DNA from: Jeotgalicoccus aerolatus
GTDB lineage: Bacteria; Bacillota; Bacilli; Staphylococcales; Salinicoccaceae
DNA: 64,000 nucleotides
Direction: 5' to 3'
NCBI RefSeq assembly: GCF_014635205.1
Contig: NZ_BMCN01000001.1
Location: forward strand, 372,001 to 436,000
Below are positions 29,277 through 38,781 of the stretch, in pieces. Every line of letters begins with the position of its first letter. Position 1 is the first letter of the stretch. A model generated the notes under the pieces. That model was given only the letters and a program-made list of their open reading frames with translations. It had not been told where the DNA came from and did not search any database. The position numbers and the translations under genes are program-made.

Positions 29277-29777
29277 CTATACCAATTCATTCTCTTTTAC
29301 TGCACCGATTGTAAGGAATCCATCTGATTCTCCTACTTCGAACATATCAAGCGGTCCGCGAGGCGGAGTTCCCGGTACATTGGCGCCGTTCTTTTCATAC
29401 AGCCCATTATGACATGGACAGAAGAATCTATCCGGGTTAGCGGCATCACTTGCCCAAGAAACCGTACAGCCTAAATGCTTACATACAGGTGATAACGCTA
29501 CGATCTGATCGCCATCGCGATAAACCCACGCGAAATCGGTCACTTCACTTACATACCAGCCGTCTTGCTGTTCGAATGTGAAGTCAACACTGACTGGTTC
29601 CTCAGTGATATCATCCACCGAAACACTTGTAGTAATCATGTCACCTGCAGAAGATTCCTGGAAAAGTGGATCAAGTGCAAATCTTCCCATTGGCAGAATC
29701 ATTCCTGCCGCCATGAATGAGCCTACACCCATTAATGAGTAGTTCATAAATTGGCGTCTTGTTACTTTTTGCGACAT
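29277..29777 (-). CDS. qcrA: Rieske iron-sulfur subunit QcrA
   Basis: A 166-residue Rieske 2Fe-2S protein. The N-terminus has TRRQFMNYSLMG, a twin-arginine-like signal anchor. Cluster motifs are CKHLGC (Cys99, His101; Cys104) and CPCHNG (Cys120, His123; Cys122), giving two Cys and two His ligands and the stabilising disulfide. GTPPRGPL follows. The ATG at 29777 follows a GAGGGGGG site. First gene of qcrABC, with its own promoter at 29835-29863. Confidence 0.95.
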   Translation of the reverse strand: MSQKVTRRQFMNYSLMGVGSFMAAGMILPMGRFALDPLFQESSAGDMITTSVSVDDITEEPVSVDFTFEQQDGWYVSEVTDFAWVYRDGDQIVALSPVCKHLGCTVSWASDAANPDRFFCPCHNGLYEKNGANVPGTPPRGPLDMFEVGESDGFLTIGAVKENELV

Positions 29778-29834
29778 TTTTCTTTCCCCCCTCAACGCAC
29801 ATACTTTTACATATAATATAACTAGGACATTTCA

Positions 29835-29863
29835 ATTTTAGCTTATTAAAAGTGGACGGTCAA
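29835..29863 (-). promoter_or_regulatory. Sigma-A promoter of qcrABC
   Basis: TTGACC (29863-29858), 17-base spacer, TAAAAT (29840-29835), about 60 bases before qcrA in the 144-base gap after ypiF. No operator was recognised with confidence. Confidence 0.75.
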
Positions 29864-29921
29864 TATTGTTTTCAAATAATCGACACATCTTATAAAGCAA
29901 ATTGTGTAATTATACTTTTAA

Positions 29922-30350
29922 TTATTGATTCCACACATTAATGATCTGTTTGATCACCGATTTCACTTCATCATTAATAATCGATATTTTCATGTTGTTA
30001 TCCATATCGCTGATGGGAATGCTGTTTATTTTAATATTATTGACACCTTCAGATTCAGCTGCATCAAATGAAAGACTGATTACTTTTTTAAAGCCGTATT
30101 CAAACAGCTGATCTTTATATGTGATGAGCGAGTCTGTATTGCCGCCGACTGCAGTCAAGGCCGGTGTTATCAGCAGACGGCCTTTCAGCTGTTTCTCAAG
30201 CTGGACTGTCACATGCTGAATCAGTTCGAGATTGTTTGCGTGATGCAGCATATTGCCGTCAAAATCAATATTCATTACAGGAACGATTGCTGTATCAACA
30301 AATTCGATTTCCTCTTTTAATACTCGTAAATCGCGATTATTATAAAGCAC
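29922..30350 (-). CDS. ypiF: YpiF-like protein (DUF2487)
   Basis: A 142-residue soluble protein placed in DUF2487 by size and by position between ypiB and qcrA, as in B. subtilis. It has no recognised catalytic motif; the segment PALTAVGGNTDS is the most family-like. Function unknown. GTG at 30350 is nine bases after GAGG, five bases after the ypiB stop. Last gene of an aroC-aroB-aroA-ypiA-ypiB-ypiF run. Confidence 0.78.
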   Translation of the reverse strand: MLYNNRDLRVLKEEIEFVDTAIVPVMNIDFDGNMLHHANNLELIQHVTVQLEKQLKGRLLITPALTAVGGNTDSLITYKDQLFEYGFKKVISLSFDAAESEGVNNIKINSIPISDMDNNMKISIINDEVKSVIKQIINVWNQ

Positions 30351-30355
30351 TATGA

Positions 30356-30832
30356 CTAACCTCTTTTATCGTTTAATTTTTGGAGTTCACCCGTCAGTTC
30401 GATAAACCGCGCTTTATCTTTTGAAATCAGCGCTTCATCGATCAGACTCTCCAGTTCTTTAATATCTTCGCTTAAAATTTCATCGTTTTTCATCAGTTCC
30501 TCACTCATAGCCTGGTTATAGCGGAGATCATTTTTAGAAAAGATAAATTCGACGTACAGCGCATCGGTCTTGTTCAGGTTCAGCTCGTGAAAAATCATTT
30601 CACCGTTGGCAGTTACTGTACCGGATTTTTCAAACATTAAAGTCGGCCGGTTTGTTCTGCTTTCAGCGATACGCAGTTTTCTTTCCAGGCCGGAATTGGT
30701 AAATGAAATATTGTGCGTAATCAGAGGATGGGATTTTATAAAATTTAAAATCCACACTGCCGTATGGTCTTTGAATTCATAATTATATAAACAATAATTT
30801 ATAAAATCTTTTTTAAAACTCGTCTTCCTCAC
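30356..30832 (-). CDS. ypiB: YpiB-like protein (UPF0302) with IDEAL domain
   Basis: A 158-residue UPF0302 protein: an N-terminal domain with VWILNFIKSHP followed by a C-terminal IDEAL domain, recognisable as SLIDEALISKDKARFIEL. The role is not established; the family is thought to act with respiratory quinone-complex or protein turnover functions in Bacillus because of its linkage to qcr. It overlaps ypiA by 20 bases. The GTG start at 30832 has a poorly placed ribosome site, so the start is uncertain. Confidence 0.83.
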   Translation of the reverse strand: MRKTSFKKDFINYCLYNYEFKDHTAVWILNFIKSHPLITHNISFTNSGLERKLRIAESRTNRPTLMFEKSGTVTANGEMIFHELNLNKTDALYVEFIFSKNDLRYNQAMSEELMKNDEILSEDIKELESLIDEALISKDKARFIELTGELQKLNDKRG

Positions 30833-32084
30833 CTGCTATTCGTTCGTAATCCAGCTGCCATTCCAGATTATCGGGTTCTAGTTTAATTAGTTTTTCAAGC
30901 ACATTTTTTCTGCTGTGATGATTAATCTCAGTTAAATAGTAATAATAATCTGTGTAGAATTCAACAGAATCCCCGATCAGATGACTCGCATCTTCATAAT
31001 ATTTAAGGGCTTGTTCGTCGTTTTCATTTTCAGCTTCAATTTTAGCTAATAAATAAATGGACTCCCCGCTCAGGGCATTGAGATCTAGATGTTTAACGTA
31101 ATCGTCAATCGTCTCTGTCTCACCTGTTTTTAAAATACTTTCAAAGAGCATGAGATAGGCATCATCGTAATCTTCGTCGAGTGAAGTCGCTATACTGAAG
31201 TTTTCAACGGCTTCTTCAGGCTTATTTTGTCTGAAGTGCAATCTGCCGATATGGAAATAAATCAGTGCGTTTTTATCGTTTTCACGCAGGTAGTTCTGCA
31301 GTGTTTCAAGCGCTTCATCCAGATTGTGCTCTGTCTCGTATATGTTCATTAAGAGAATATAAGCGTTGATAAAGTACGGTTCATTGTCGATAACTTTAAG
31401 GAGCAGCGACTTGGCGCGGTCGTATGCTTTTAAATTGTATTCGAGCAGCGCTTCTTTATAAAAATCTTCGTTTGAATAATGCTCATCCGGCACGCTGTCG
31501 AAATAGGCACGCGCATCTTCAAAGTTTAATAAATTAACATATATATCGGCGAGTCTTAAACCGATCATAACGCCGTTCACTTCTTCGAGTCCTTCGTTCA
31601 GCACTGTTTCGTAAAAACGGACTGCCTCTTCTAAGTCACCTAATGTGTAATACAGCTCTGCGATTGCAAAGTCGATAATAATATCATCGCTTTGGGCCTT
31701 CGCTTCGAATAACAGCCGCACAGCGACATCATTCAAATTCATCTGCTGGAATATTTCGGATTTCAGCATCAGCACAGTTGGTGTTTCCGGACTGTTGTTA
31801 ATCAGTGTCAGTGCATCGTCAAGACGTGCTTCGCTAATATATGAGTCGACGATGTAACTGATCACGTAATCATCGTGGTCCACATTGTCGTTTAGATGCA
31901 GAAACACTTGTCTGGCCTGATAGTCGAGCCCTGCGTTGTGCAGTGCATCGCCGAGCACGAATAAGGCTTCGAGCGATTCTTCGGAATGGAACTGATCCAG
32001 ACTGTTTAATATATAATTTAAATCTTCTTCCGGATAAGACCCCTGACGGAGCTTATCTATAATACTGAGTATATCTTCCTGCAT
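30813..32084 (-). CDS. ypiA: Tetratricopeptide-repeat protein, YpiA-like
   Basis: A 423-residue helical protein built of roughly ten TPR-like repeats (for example DEALETLQNYLRENDKNALI and KPEEAVENFSIATSLD), acidic and without signal peptide or membrane segment. Position between aroA and ypiB matches ypiA of B. subtilis. TPR proteins are scaffolds; the partner is unknown. The ATG lies two bases after the aroA stop, so translation is coupled. Confidence 0.87.
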   Translation of the reverse strand: MQEDILSIIDKLRQGSYPEEDLNYILNSLDQFHSEESLEALFVLGDALHNAGLDYQARQVFLHLNDNVDHDDYVISYIVDSYISEARLDDALTLINNSPETPTVLMLKSEIFQQMNLNDVAVRLLFEAKAQSDDIIIDFAIAELYYTLGDLEEAVRFYETVLNEGLEEVNGVMIGLRLADIYVNLLNFEDARAYFDSVPDEHYSNEDFYKEALLEYNLKAYDRAKSLLLKVIDNEPYFINAYILLMNIYETEHNLDEALETLQNYLRENDKNALIYFHIGRLHFRQNKPEEAVENFSIATSLDEDYDDAYLMLFESILKTGETETIDDYVKHLDLNALSGESIYLLAKIEAENENDEQALKYYEDASHLIGDSVEFYTDYYYYLTEINHHSRKNVLEKLIKLEPDNLEWQLDYERIAGEEDEF

Positions 32085-32085
32085 A

Positions 32086-33375
32086 TTACCGGTCCTTTCT
32101 TAAACGCTCTAAATCATTAATAAATGAAGGGAACGATACGTCTATTGCGCTTTGATCATCTATTTGAATATGAGTTTCTGCTGCAATCGCCATAACGATC
32201 AGCATCATAATGATGCGGTGGTCATGATAGCTTTTAAACATTTCACCGGCTTTTACTTTACCGTAACCCGGCATGATTTTAAAGCCGTCTTCGTATTCTT
32301 CGAAATTGACGCCGAATTTTGACAGTTCGTTAACGACTGCTGTAATTCGGTCGGTCTCTTTAAATCTGAGTTCTTCAGCACCGCGGACAGTGCTGTCGCC
32401 GTCAGCGAACACACCGAGCACTGCGAGAATCGGAATTTCATCGATTAAACGGGGAATTATTTCGCCGTCAATATGAAACGGTTTTAATTGTTCCGTATAG
32501 CGGACTCTAATATCACCAAACGGCTCCCCTTTTGAATCGTGTTCTGTAATGGTAATATCTCCGCCGCACATTTTGACGACATCGATGATACCCGAACGCG
32601 TTTCATTTAAGGACACGTTTTCAATAGTTATATCTGAGCCTTTAGTAATTAAAGCGAGGACGATTAAAAATGCGGCAGATGAAATATCTCCCGGCACTGT
32701 GACGTTTGAAGACGATAAATCTTTGCCGCCCTTCAGCGTGACAGTATTTTCATTCACTGTAATATCCGCGCCGAACTGTGCCATCATCAGCTCCGAATGG
32801 TTGCGGGACTGGTGGGTTTCATGAACGATTGTTTCACCGCTTGTAAAGAGTCCCGCAAATAAAATGGCGCTTTTTACTTGGGCAGAGGCAATCGGCATCT
32901 TATATTCGAGCGGTTTTAATTGTGCCGGCTGAATATTGACCGGCGGGTACTTGCTGTCTTTTAAAGTGATATCAGCACCCATTTCAGACAGCGGAATCAC
33001 AACGCGGTCCATCGGGCGTTTAGCAATGGTTGCATCTCCTTCAACCGATGCAGTAATCGTTTTAAGGCCGGCAAGGAGTCCTGTAATTAACCGTGTTGTT
33101 GTGCCGCTGTTGCCGGTGTAGATTGTGTCTGATGGTGACTTTAAGTGATCGTGTCCCTTAGATACTACTGTAAAATCGTCACCCTGACGCGTCACTTCGG
33201 CACCGAGCTGGCGCATATTGTCAAATGTTCTAAGCGTATCGGCGCTAATTAAAGGACTTTTAATATGTGTCGTGCCTTGACTTAAAGCACCGAGCATCAG
33301 CGCACGGTGAGTAATCGATTTATCGCCGGGCACGCTGGTTCTGCCTGTGAATGTACCATTTAATAATTGTTTCAT
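32086..33375 (-). CDS. aroA: 3-phosphoshikimate 1-carboxyvinyltransferase (EPSP synthase)
   Basis: Sixth step of the shikimate pathway, adding enolpyruvyl from PEP to shikimate-3-phosphate. The 429-residue protein has PGDKSITHRALMLG, TGNSGTTTRLI, RPMDRVV and SHPDHR-like SYHDHRIIM. The motifs look like the class II (glyphosate-tolerant type) family of Gram-positive bacteria, a family inference only. Its ATG overlaps the aroB stop (ATGA). Confidence 0.95.
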   Translation of the reverse strand: MKQLLNGTFTGRTSVPGDKSITHRALMLGALSQGTTHIKSPLISADTLRTFDNMRQLGAEVTRQGDDFTVVSKGHDHLKSPSDTIYTGNSGTTTRLITGLLAGLKTITASVEGDATIAKRPMDRVVIPLSEMGADITLKDSKYPPVNIQPAQLKPLEYKMPIASAQVKSAILFAGLFTSGETIVHETHQSRNHSELMMAQFGADITVNENTVTLKGGKDLSSSNVTVPGDISSAAFLIVLALITKGSDITIENVSLNETRSGIIDVVKMCGGDITITEHDSKGEPFGDIRVRYTEQLKPFHIDGEIIPRLIDEIPILAVLGVFADGDSTVRGAEELRFKETDRITAVVNELSKFGVNFEEYEDGFKIMPGYGKVKAGEMFKSYHDHRIIMMLIVMAIAAETHIQIDDQSAIDVSFPSFINDLERLRKDR

Positions 33376-34418
33376 ATGCGCTCCTTTAACTTCGTCAGCA
33401 TCATTTTAAGATCACTGACTTTAATATCGGTCACTGTCAATGTGTTCTCATCTTTAAAAAGCACGTAGCTGATATAATCGCTCTTATGATTTTTTTTGTC
33501 TTTTTTAATCAGCTCGAGCATTTCATCGACGTCCATGTCTGTAATCAGGCCGACTGGATAGCCGTGATGTTTCATATAATCGACGTAATAATCCAGTGCA
33601 ATCTCCAGCTGATACACTTGATTTGAAATATATAAACTTGCAATAATTCCGAGCATGACTGCCTGGCCGTGAGGAATTTTATACTTATATTCTATGGCAT
33701 GTGCGAGCGTATGACCTAAATTTAAAAATTTACGGCTGCCCTTTTCATGTTCATCTTCAATAACGATGGTCATCTTTGTTTCAATACCTTTAATTATAAA
33801 AGGTGTGAGCGTCTTAAGATCAATCGTCTCTTTTGTTGCCTGGAACAAGTCTTCAGTTAATTCCGGGCTGTGAATCATGGCGTGTTTAAATACTTCGCCG
33901 AAACCGCTCAGTACTTCTGAGCTCGGCAGTGATTTTAGAAAATCGAGATCGTAAATCACTGCTTTAGGACGGTAAAATGCACCGATTAAATTTTTGCCGT
34001 GCTTAGAGTTAATGGCCGTCTTGCCGCCGATCGCTGAATCATGGGCCAGCAGTGTCGTCGGCACGTGAATGTAATCGACGCCGCGAAGAATAGTACTGGC
34101 GATAAAACCGCCCGCATCGCCTGTCGCTCCGCCTCCGATAACGACGATTAAATCATTTCTTTTAATGCCAAAGGCAAGTAATTCTTCCATAGTGTGCATT
34201 AAAGGAGAAGCGTATTTAAACGATTCTCCTCCAGTGACGACCAGCGGTGCTTCTATAAATGATAATTTACTGTTTTTGTAAATGCCGTATACATGTTCAT
34301 CGATAAGGTAATATACATTATCATACTGAGCTGTGTATTCAGACAGCTGACTTTTGAGTATATTTTCTGCAACGTGAATTTTGTAGTTATTATCTTTATA
34401 AGCCGTCGATATATCCAT
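33372..34418 (-). CDS. aroB: 3-dehydroquinate synthase
   Basis: Second step of the shikimate pathway, cyclising DAHP to 3-dehydroquinate with NAD and a divalent metal. The 348-residue protein has VVTGGESFK, VIGGGATGDAGGFIAST, the PTTLLAHDSAIGGKTAIN loop and NLGHTLAHAIE, which supplies metal-binding His. It starts two bases after aroC (TAATATG) and overlaps aroA by four, giving a coupled aroC-aroB-aroA operon. Confidence 0.95.
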   Translation of the reverse strand: MDISTAYKDNNYKIHVAENILKSQLSEYTAQYDNVYYLIDEHVYGIYKNSKLSFIEAPLVVTGGESFKYASPLMHTMEELLAFGIKRNDLIVVIGGGATGDAGGFIASTILRGVDYIHVPTTLLAHDSAIGGKTAINSKHGKNLIGAFYRPKAVIYDLDFLKSLPSSEVLSGFGEVFKHAMIHSPELTEDLFQATKETIDLKTLTPFIIKGIETKMTIVIEDEHEKGSRKFLNLGHTLAHAIEYKYKIPHGQAVMLGIIASLYISNQVYQLEIALDYYVDYMKHHGYPVGLITDMDVDEMLELIKKDKKNHKSDYISYVLFKDENTLTVTDIKVSDLKMMLTKLKERI

Positions 34419-34419
34419 A

Positions 34420-35586
34420 TTAGTACTCGCTCAGACGTTTGTTATATAAATCGAGAGATGCTTTTAAGTCGCCAAAGTCATCGCTTGGAAACTTATCGAG
34501 AATTGCTTCTGCCACTTCGATTGCTACCATATGTTCAGCTACAATGGATGCGGCCGGCACAGCACAAGGATCACTGCGTTCAATCGTTGCCGTGAATGCT
34601 TCTTTCGTATGAATATCGACACTCATTAAGGGTTTGTATAATGTCGGAATCGGCTTCATTACACCGCGGACAACAATCGGCATGCCCGTCGTCATTCCGC
34701 CTTCAAAGCCGCCGAGGTTATTAGAACTGCGGTAGAAACCGTCCTCGCTGTCGAATTTAATCTCATCCTGGACTTGTGATCCCGGCGTTTCTGCCATTTT
34801 AAAGCCCATACCGAATTCAACACCTTTAAATGCGTTAATGCTGACGATGCTGCGTGCAATTTTAGCATCGAGTTTACGGTCGTAATGAACGTGAGATCCG
34901 AGACCGACCGGCGGGTTTTCTACGATAACTTCGACGACACCGCCGAGCGTATCCCCTGCCTTTTTAGCAGCATCTATTGCCTTTTCAGCTTCTTCTGTCG
35001 CCTCGTTAGAAATCATCCGCACACTTGAGCCGTTAGATTTTTCACTTAAAGTCTTGTAATCATAGGCACCGTCATCTGTTACTGCACCGATTTTTGTAAC
35101 TCGGGAAGTAATGTTGATATCGAGTGCGTGGAGCAATTCTTTGCACAGTGCACCGACTGCAACACGAGCGGTTGTTTCACGTGCTGAGGAACGCTCCAGA
35201 ATATTTCTCAGATCATGATGGTTATATTTCATACCGCCGACTAAGTCAGCGTGACCCGGACGGGGCTTAGTAATAATGCGTTTCATTTCCTCTTCTTCTT
35301 CTTTACTGATCGGTTCTGACCCCATTATTTTTACCCAGTGCTTAAAGTCATCATTGTTGACTTCCATCATAATTGGGCTGCCGAGCGTCTTGCCGTGGCG
35401 GACGCCTGAACCGAATTCAAATGTATCCTTTTCAATCTGCATACGGCGTCCGCGGCCGTATCCGCCCTGACGTTTAAACAATTCCTCCTGCATGCGTTCT
35501 TTATCGATTGGCAAGTTCGACGGAAATCCTTCAACGATAGCATTGACTTTTGGACCGTGCGATTCTCCTGAAGTTAAAAATCTCAT
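34420..35586 (-). CDS. aroC: Chorismate synthase
   Basis: Last step of the shikimate pathway, converting EPSP to chorismate with reduced FMN. The 388-residue protein has the three family signatures [14 protein letters not shown], the [15 protein letters not shown] segment, and [15 protein letters not shown]. The ATG at 35586 is six bases after GAGGTG. First gene of the aro cluster, downstream of the ndk terminator. Chorismate also feeds the menaquinone head group used by QcrABC. Confidence 0.95.
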   Translation of the reverse strand: MRFLTSGESHGPKVNAIVEGFPSNLPIDKERMQEELFKRQGGYGRGRRMQIEKDTFEFGSGVRHGKTLGSPIMMEVNNDDFKHWVKIMGSEPISKEEEEEMKRIITKPRPGHADLVGGMKYNHHDLRNILERSSARETTARVAVGALCKELLHALDINITSRVTKIGAVTDDGAYDYKTLSEKSNGSSVRMISNEATEEAEKAIDAAKKAGDTLGGVVEVIVENPPVGLGSHVHYDRKLDAKIARSIVSINAFKGVEFGMGFKMAETPGSQVQDEIKFDSEDGFYRSSNNLGGFEGGMTTGMPIVVRGVMKPIPTLYKPLMSVDIHTKEAFTATIERSDPCAVPAASIVAEHMVAIEVAEAILDKFPSDDFGDLKASLDLYNKRLSEY

Positions 35587-35620
35587 TGTAAGCACCTCTA
35601 TTTGAATTATTTATATATAT

Positions 35621-35651
35621 GAAAAAAAGACTGAGTAATGTTATTACCCAG
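35621..35651 (-). terminator. Intrinsic terminator of ndk
   Basis: On the minus strand, a 9-bp stem (35651-35643 with 35639-35631, one G-U), three-base loop, then TCTTTTTTTC. It separates ndk from aroC. Confidence 0.9.
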
Positions 35652-35666
35652 CCTGGTTTATTGTTC

Positions 35667-36113
35667 TTAGTAAATCCAAGCGCTGTTTGATAAGTCGTAA
35701 TCAAGCACTTCAGATTCGTCGAAGAATAAGTTGATTTCTCTTTCAGCACTTTCAGGTGAATCTGAACCGTGAATAATGTTTTTACCGACAGTTAAACCGA
35801 AGTCGCCGCGGATTGTTCCCGGTGCAGCTTCCTGAGGGTTTGTTGATCCAACAACTAAACGTGCAGTTTTAATAACGTTTTCACCTTCAAGAACCATTGC
35901 AAAAACCGGTCCGGAAGTGATGAATTCAACAAGCTCGCCGAAGAAAGGTCTTTCGCTGTGTTCACCGTAGTGAGTTTTAGCTAAGTCTTCCGATACTTGC
36001 ATTAATTTAGCACCAACGATTTTGAATCCTTTGTTTTCTAATCTTTCAACGATAGGTCCGATAAGATTTCTTTGGACACCGTCCGGTTTGATCATAAGAA
36101 ATGTTTTTTCCAT
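35667..36113 (-). CDS. ndk: Nucleoside diphosphate kinase
   Basis: Transfers the gamma phosphate between nucleoside triphosphates and diphosphates through a phosphohistidine. The 148-residue protein has [31 protein letters not shown] and the active-site His in [11 protein letters not shown] follows GGAGCTATTATA. It sits between hepT and aroC, as in Bacillus and Staphylococcus. Confidence 0.96.
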   Translation of the reverse strand: MEKTFLMIKPDGVQRNLIGPIVERLENKGFKIVGAKLMQVSEDLAKTHYGEHSERPFFGELVEFITSGPVFAMVLEGENVIKTARLVVGSTNPQEAAPGTIRGDFGLTVGKNIIHGSDSPESAEREINLFFDESEVLDYDLSNSAWIY

Positions 36114-36177
36114 TATAATAGCTCCTTAAATGTGATTTCGAATATTATTTTAGCATTTTCTCACATGTCATTACAAA

Positions 36178-37131
36178 TTAATTTCTTCTGTTTTTTAACA
36201 TATCTGCAATTTCGATAAAATATTGTTTAATCGGCGCGTCGATATGTTCAGTTTCAGCCAGTGCTGCATCGAGATGTTCCGTGCTGACTTCGAGTGCCCG
36301 GTCGAGAGCATCGGTATTTAAAATGTACTGAATCAGCTGCTCAGGATTTTCTTTAGTCTCTGAAAATTCCTCAAGCATTTTTTTAAATTCAGCGTCGCTG
36401 TCTCTTAAAAGCAGTACAGGCAATGTGTAATGACCGTTTTTGATATCGGAATAATTCGGTTTGCCAAGCGTACTAGTGCTGCCTGTAAAATCAAGGCAGT
36501 CATCGATAATTTGGAAACTCATACCGATATGATAGCCGTACGTGCTTAAATGCTGCATCAGTTTATCATTGAGTTCAGCAGCATAGCCGCCGAGTTCGAT
36601 GCTCAGAACGATGAGCAATGCCGTTTTACGGTAAATTTTTCTATAGTATTCATCGAGGCTCTGACGGGCATCGAATTGAGTATCGAACTGGATCAGTTCA
36701 CCCTGGACGATTTCCCGTATGCCGCTAGAATAAGTTTCATGGAATTTAGGGTTGTTAATTTTACTGACTATTTGCAGCGCTGAAGACAGCAAATAGTTGC
36801 CTGTATTAATTGCCTGAAAATAGCCGTGTTCGTAAAACACAGTCGGTTTTCCGCGGCGGAGTGCACTGTCATCGATAATATCATCGTGTACCAGTGTTGC
36901 CATATGAAGCAGTTCGAGACTGGCGCTCGTTTTTAAAACATCTTCATAATGTGCTGTGTCCCCCAGTTTCCCGGCGAGTATTGTAAACATGGGACGCAGT
37001 TTCTTTCCCCCAGAGTTATACAGCTGAAAACTCATATCGTTAACGATAGTGCCATTTGGTTTCAATGACGATTTAACAATTTTTTTGACGCGGTTAAGTT
37101 CCCCCGACATAAATTTTTTTAATGGTTTCAC
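36178..37131 (-). CDS. hepT: Heptaprenyl diphosphate synthase large subunit (component II)
   Basis: Catalytic trans-prenyltransferase chain that makes the menaquinone side chain with HepS. The 317-residue protein has both aspartate-rich motifs, HDDIIDD and IDDCLDF, and the GGKKLRP substrate-binding segment. GTG at 37131 is seven bases after GAGG and overlaps the menG stop (GTGA); the later ATG has no ribosome site. It is the third gene of hepS-menG-hepT. Confidence 0.93.
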   Translation of the reverse strand: MKPLKKFMSGELNRVKKIVKSSLKPNGTIVNDMSFQLYNSGGKKLRPMFTILAGKLGDTAHYEDVLKTSASLELLHMATLVHDDIIDDSALRRGKPTVFYEHGYFQAINTGNYLLSSALQIVSKINNPKFHETYSSGIREIVQGELIQFDTQFDARQSLDEYYRKIYRKTALLIVLSIELGGYAAELNDKLMQHLSTYGYHIGMSFQIIDDCLDFTGSTSTLGKPNYSDIKNGHYTLPVLLLRDSDAEFKKMLEEFSETKENPEQLIQYILNTDALDRALEVSTEHLDAALAETEHIDAPIKQYFIEIADMLKNRRN

Positions 37132-37829
37132 ATTGCAGCCTCAATTGGTTTGTATCCGATATGAGTTGCTGCAGTACCAAATGTATGAGGGATTACTTTG
37201 ATATTTATATAGCCATTTTGCTGCATCATAGTTTTCAATTCCTCTTTAGATAGAAACTTGCTGGTCGATTCAAACAGCCAAGTATACTCCTGGCCGCTGC
37301 CGGCAATTTTCTCTCCAAGAACAGGCATGATTTTGCCGAAGTAAATTTTAAAACCAAAGTTCATCAATTTGCTTTCAGGATTGGATGTTTCAAGAATAAC
37401 CAGCTGGCCGCCGGGTTTTAAGACGCGGTAAAATTCTTTAATACCGCTCAAATAGTCCGGTAAATTACGAAGACCAAATCCAATCGTCACGATATCAAAT
37501 GTATTATCGTCATACGGCAAGTCTGTCGCATCGCCCTGGGTCAGTGTAATATTATTAAACTGAGCTGTTTTGCCGGCAGCGACTTTCAGCATATTTCCAC
37601 TGAAATCAAGGCCTGTAATTTCGGCTTCCTGATTTTCTGCCAGCTGGATTGTCCAGTCACCAGTGCCGCAGCACAAATCCAGCACCTTTTGGCCGGGTTT
37701 AACGAAGATTTCTTTGTTAGTCCGGTTGCGCCAAATCGTGTGCTGATTAAAACTGATTATGTCATTCATATGATCGTAATCATCTGAAATGGAGTTAAAG
37801 ATTGTCTGAATTCTATTTTCTGTTTGCAT
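37128..37829 (-). CDS. menG: Demethylmenaquinone methyltransferase MenG (UbiE family)
   Basis: Last step of menaquinone synthesis, methylating demethylmenaquinone with SAM. The 233-residue protein has VLDLCCGTGDWTIQLA (SAM site), GDATDLPYDDNTFD and GLRNLPDYLSGIKEFYRVLKPGG, split here as GLRNLPDYL and RVLKPGG. Its start overlaps the hepS stop by one base (TAATG). Placement between hepS and hepT is conserved. Confidence 0.95.
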   Translation of the reverse strand: MQTENRIQTIFNSISDDYDHMNDIISFNQHTIWRNRTNKEIFVKPGQKVLDLCCGTGDWTIQLAENQEAEITGLDFSGNMLKVAAGKTAQFNNITLTQGDATDLPYDDNTFDIVTIGFGLRNLPDYLSGIKEFYRVLKPGGQLVILETSNPESKLMNFGFKIYFGKIMPVLGEKIAGSGQEYTWLFESTSKFLSKEELKTMMQQNGYINIKVIPHTFGTAATHIGYKPIEAAM

Positions 37830-38335
37830 TAGCGTTCACCTTTAGTATTTATTATGTAGGCCAGTTCTCTTTGATCCATGTTTTTAATTACACGGTCGAG
37901 AATATTATCGAGATCAGACTTCACATATCCATTATCTATTAAATACAATAGCGGTGCAAACAGCAGATACTTTAAGTCGCTGTCAGTCAGCACTTTTTTA
38001 TCTTCGTACTGTCTCGACTTTTTAGATGACAGTTCTTTTGATATGCCCACCATATCATGTACGACCTGCATTTCTCCGTGCTGAGACAGGGCTGAATAGA
38101 ACTCGCTGAAATAGAAATCTCCTGTCAGGACATGCCCTTCCCGATTATTAACATCCGGTACCTTATCGAGCTGATTTAATGCATGTGTAAATAACAGCAC
38201 CGCATCGGAAATATATTTTTTATGTATTATATTATTATTATCTGAAAAAAATTCTGTGATTTCATTCTGCTCCAAATCATCAATTAAATCCTGGAGCTGT
38301 GAATCATTATAGGGTTGCACGGCTGAGTATTTCAT
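37829..38335 (-). CDS. hepS: Heptaprenyl diphosphate synthase component I (HepS-like)
   Basis: The non-catalytic partner of HepT that sets product length. The 168-residue protein is divergent; the call rests on its size, helical character, and position between hup and menG, as in Bacillus and Staphylococcus. A much longer frame runs back to 38518 inside hup, but the ATG at 38335 has AAGGTGA at correct spacing and is taken as the start. Confidence 0.78.
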   Translation of the reverse strand: MKYSAVQPYNDSQLQDLIDDLEQNEITEFFSDNNNIIHKKYISDAVLLFTHALNQLDKVPDVNNREGHVLTGDFYFSEFYSALSQHGEMQVVHDMVGISKELSSKKSRQYEDKKVLTDSDLKYLLFAPLLYLIDNGYVKSDLDNILDRVIKNMDQRELAYIINTKGER

Positions 38336-38360
38336 AAATATCACCTTATAAATGAATAGA

Positions 38361-38380
38361 CCTAACGTTTCAAAGTTAGG
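38361..38380 (-). terminator. Weak hairpin between hup and hepS
   Basis: A 6-bp stem CCTAAC/GTTAGG with an eight-base loop, followed on the minus strand by TCTATTCATTTAT. The U-tract is poor, so it may attenuate rather than end hup transcription. Confidence 0.4.
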
Positions 38381-38393
38381 CCTAGTAGATAAA

Positions 38394-38666
38394 TTATTTA
38401 ACTGCGTCTTTAAGTGCTTTACCAGCTTTAAATGCAGGTACTTTAGATGCTGGGATTTCGATTTCTTCACCAGACTGCGGGTTGCGGCCTTTTCTTGCAG
38501 CACGGTCACGTACTTCAAAGTTACCGAATCCGATTAATTGTACTTTCTCGCCTTTTTGGAGAGAACCTTGGATTGATTCAAAAACTGCGTCTACTGCAGC
38601 TCCTGCTTCTTTTTTTGTAAGGTCAGCTTTATCGCTGACAGCGTTGATTAAATCTGTCTTATTCAT
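38394..38666 (-). CDS. hup: DNA-binding protein HU
   Basis: A 90-residue nucleoid protein that bends DNA as a dimer. It starts [20 protein letters not shown] and has [18 protein letters not shown] with the beta-arm and Pro near the tip, ending [12 protein letters not shown]. The ATG is preceded by TAGGAGGTC, and a promoter lies at 38715-38743. It heads hup-hepS-menG-hepT, as in related genomes. Confidence 0.97.
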   Translation of the reverse strand: MNKTDLINAVSDKADLTKKEAGAAVDAVFESIQGSLQKGEKVQLIGFGNFEVRDRAARKGRNPQSGEEIEIPASKVPAFKAGKALKDAVK

Positions 38667-38714
38667 CTGATAGACCTCCTATAATCTGTATAATGATTTT
38701 ATCATTATGTTTTG

Positions 38715-38743
38715 ACTTTACCATACGGGCGTAGGGACTGCAA
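38715..38743 (-). promoter_or_regulatory. Sigma-A promoter of hup
   Basis: TTGCAG (38743-38738), 17-base spacer, TAAAGT (38720-38715) on the minus strand, in the 115-base gap between yphF and hup. Confidence 0.6.
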
Positions 38744-38781
38744 CGGATTTAAACGTTTTTTCGCTTAAAAACTGCATGAAA

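Noticed and set aside
38336-38518. N-terminal extension of hepS overlapping hup
   Set aside because: The extension lies within hup in another frame and has no ribosome site, while ATG at 38335 has AAGGTGA.
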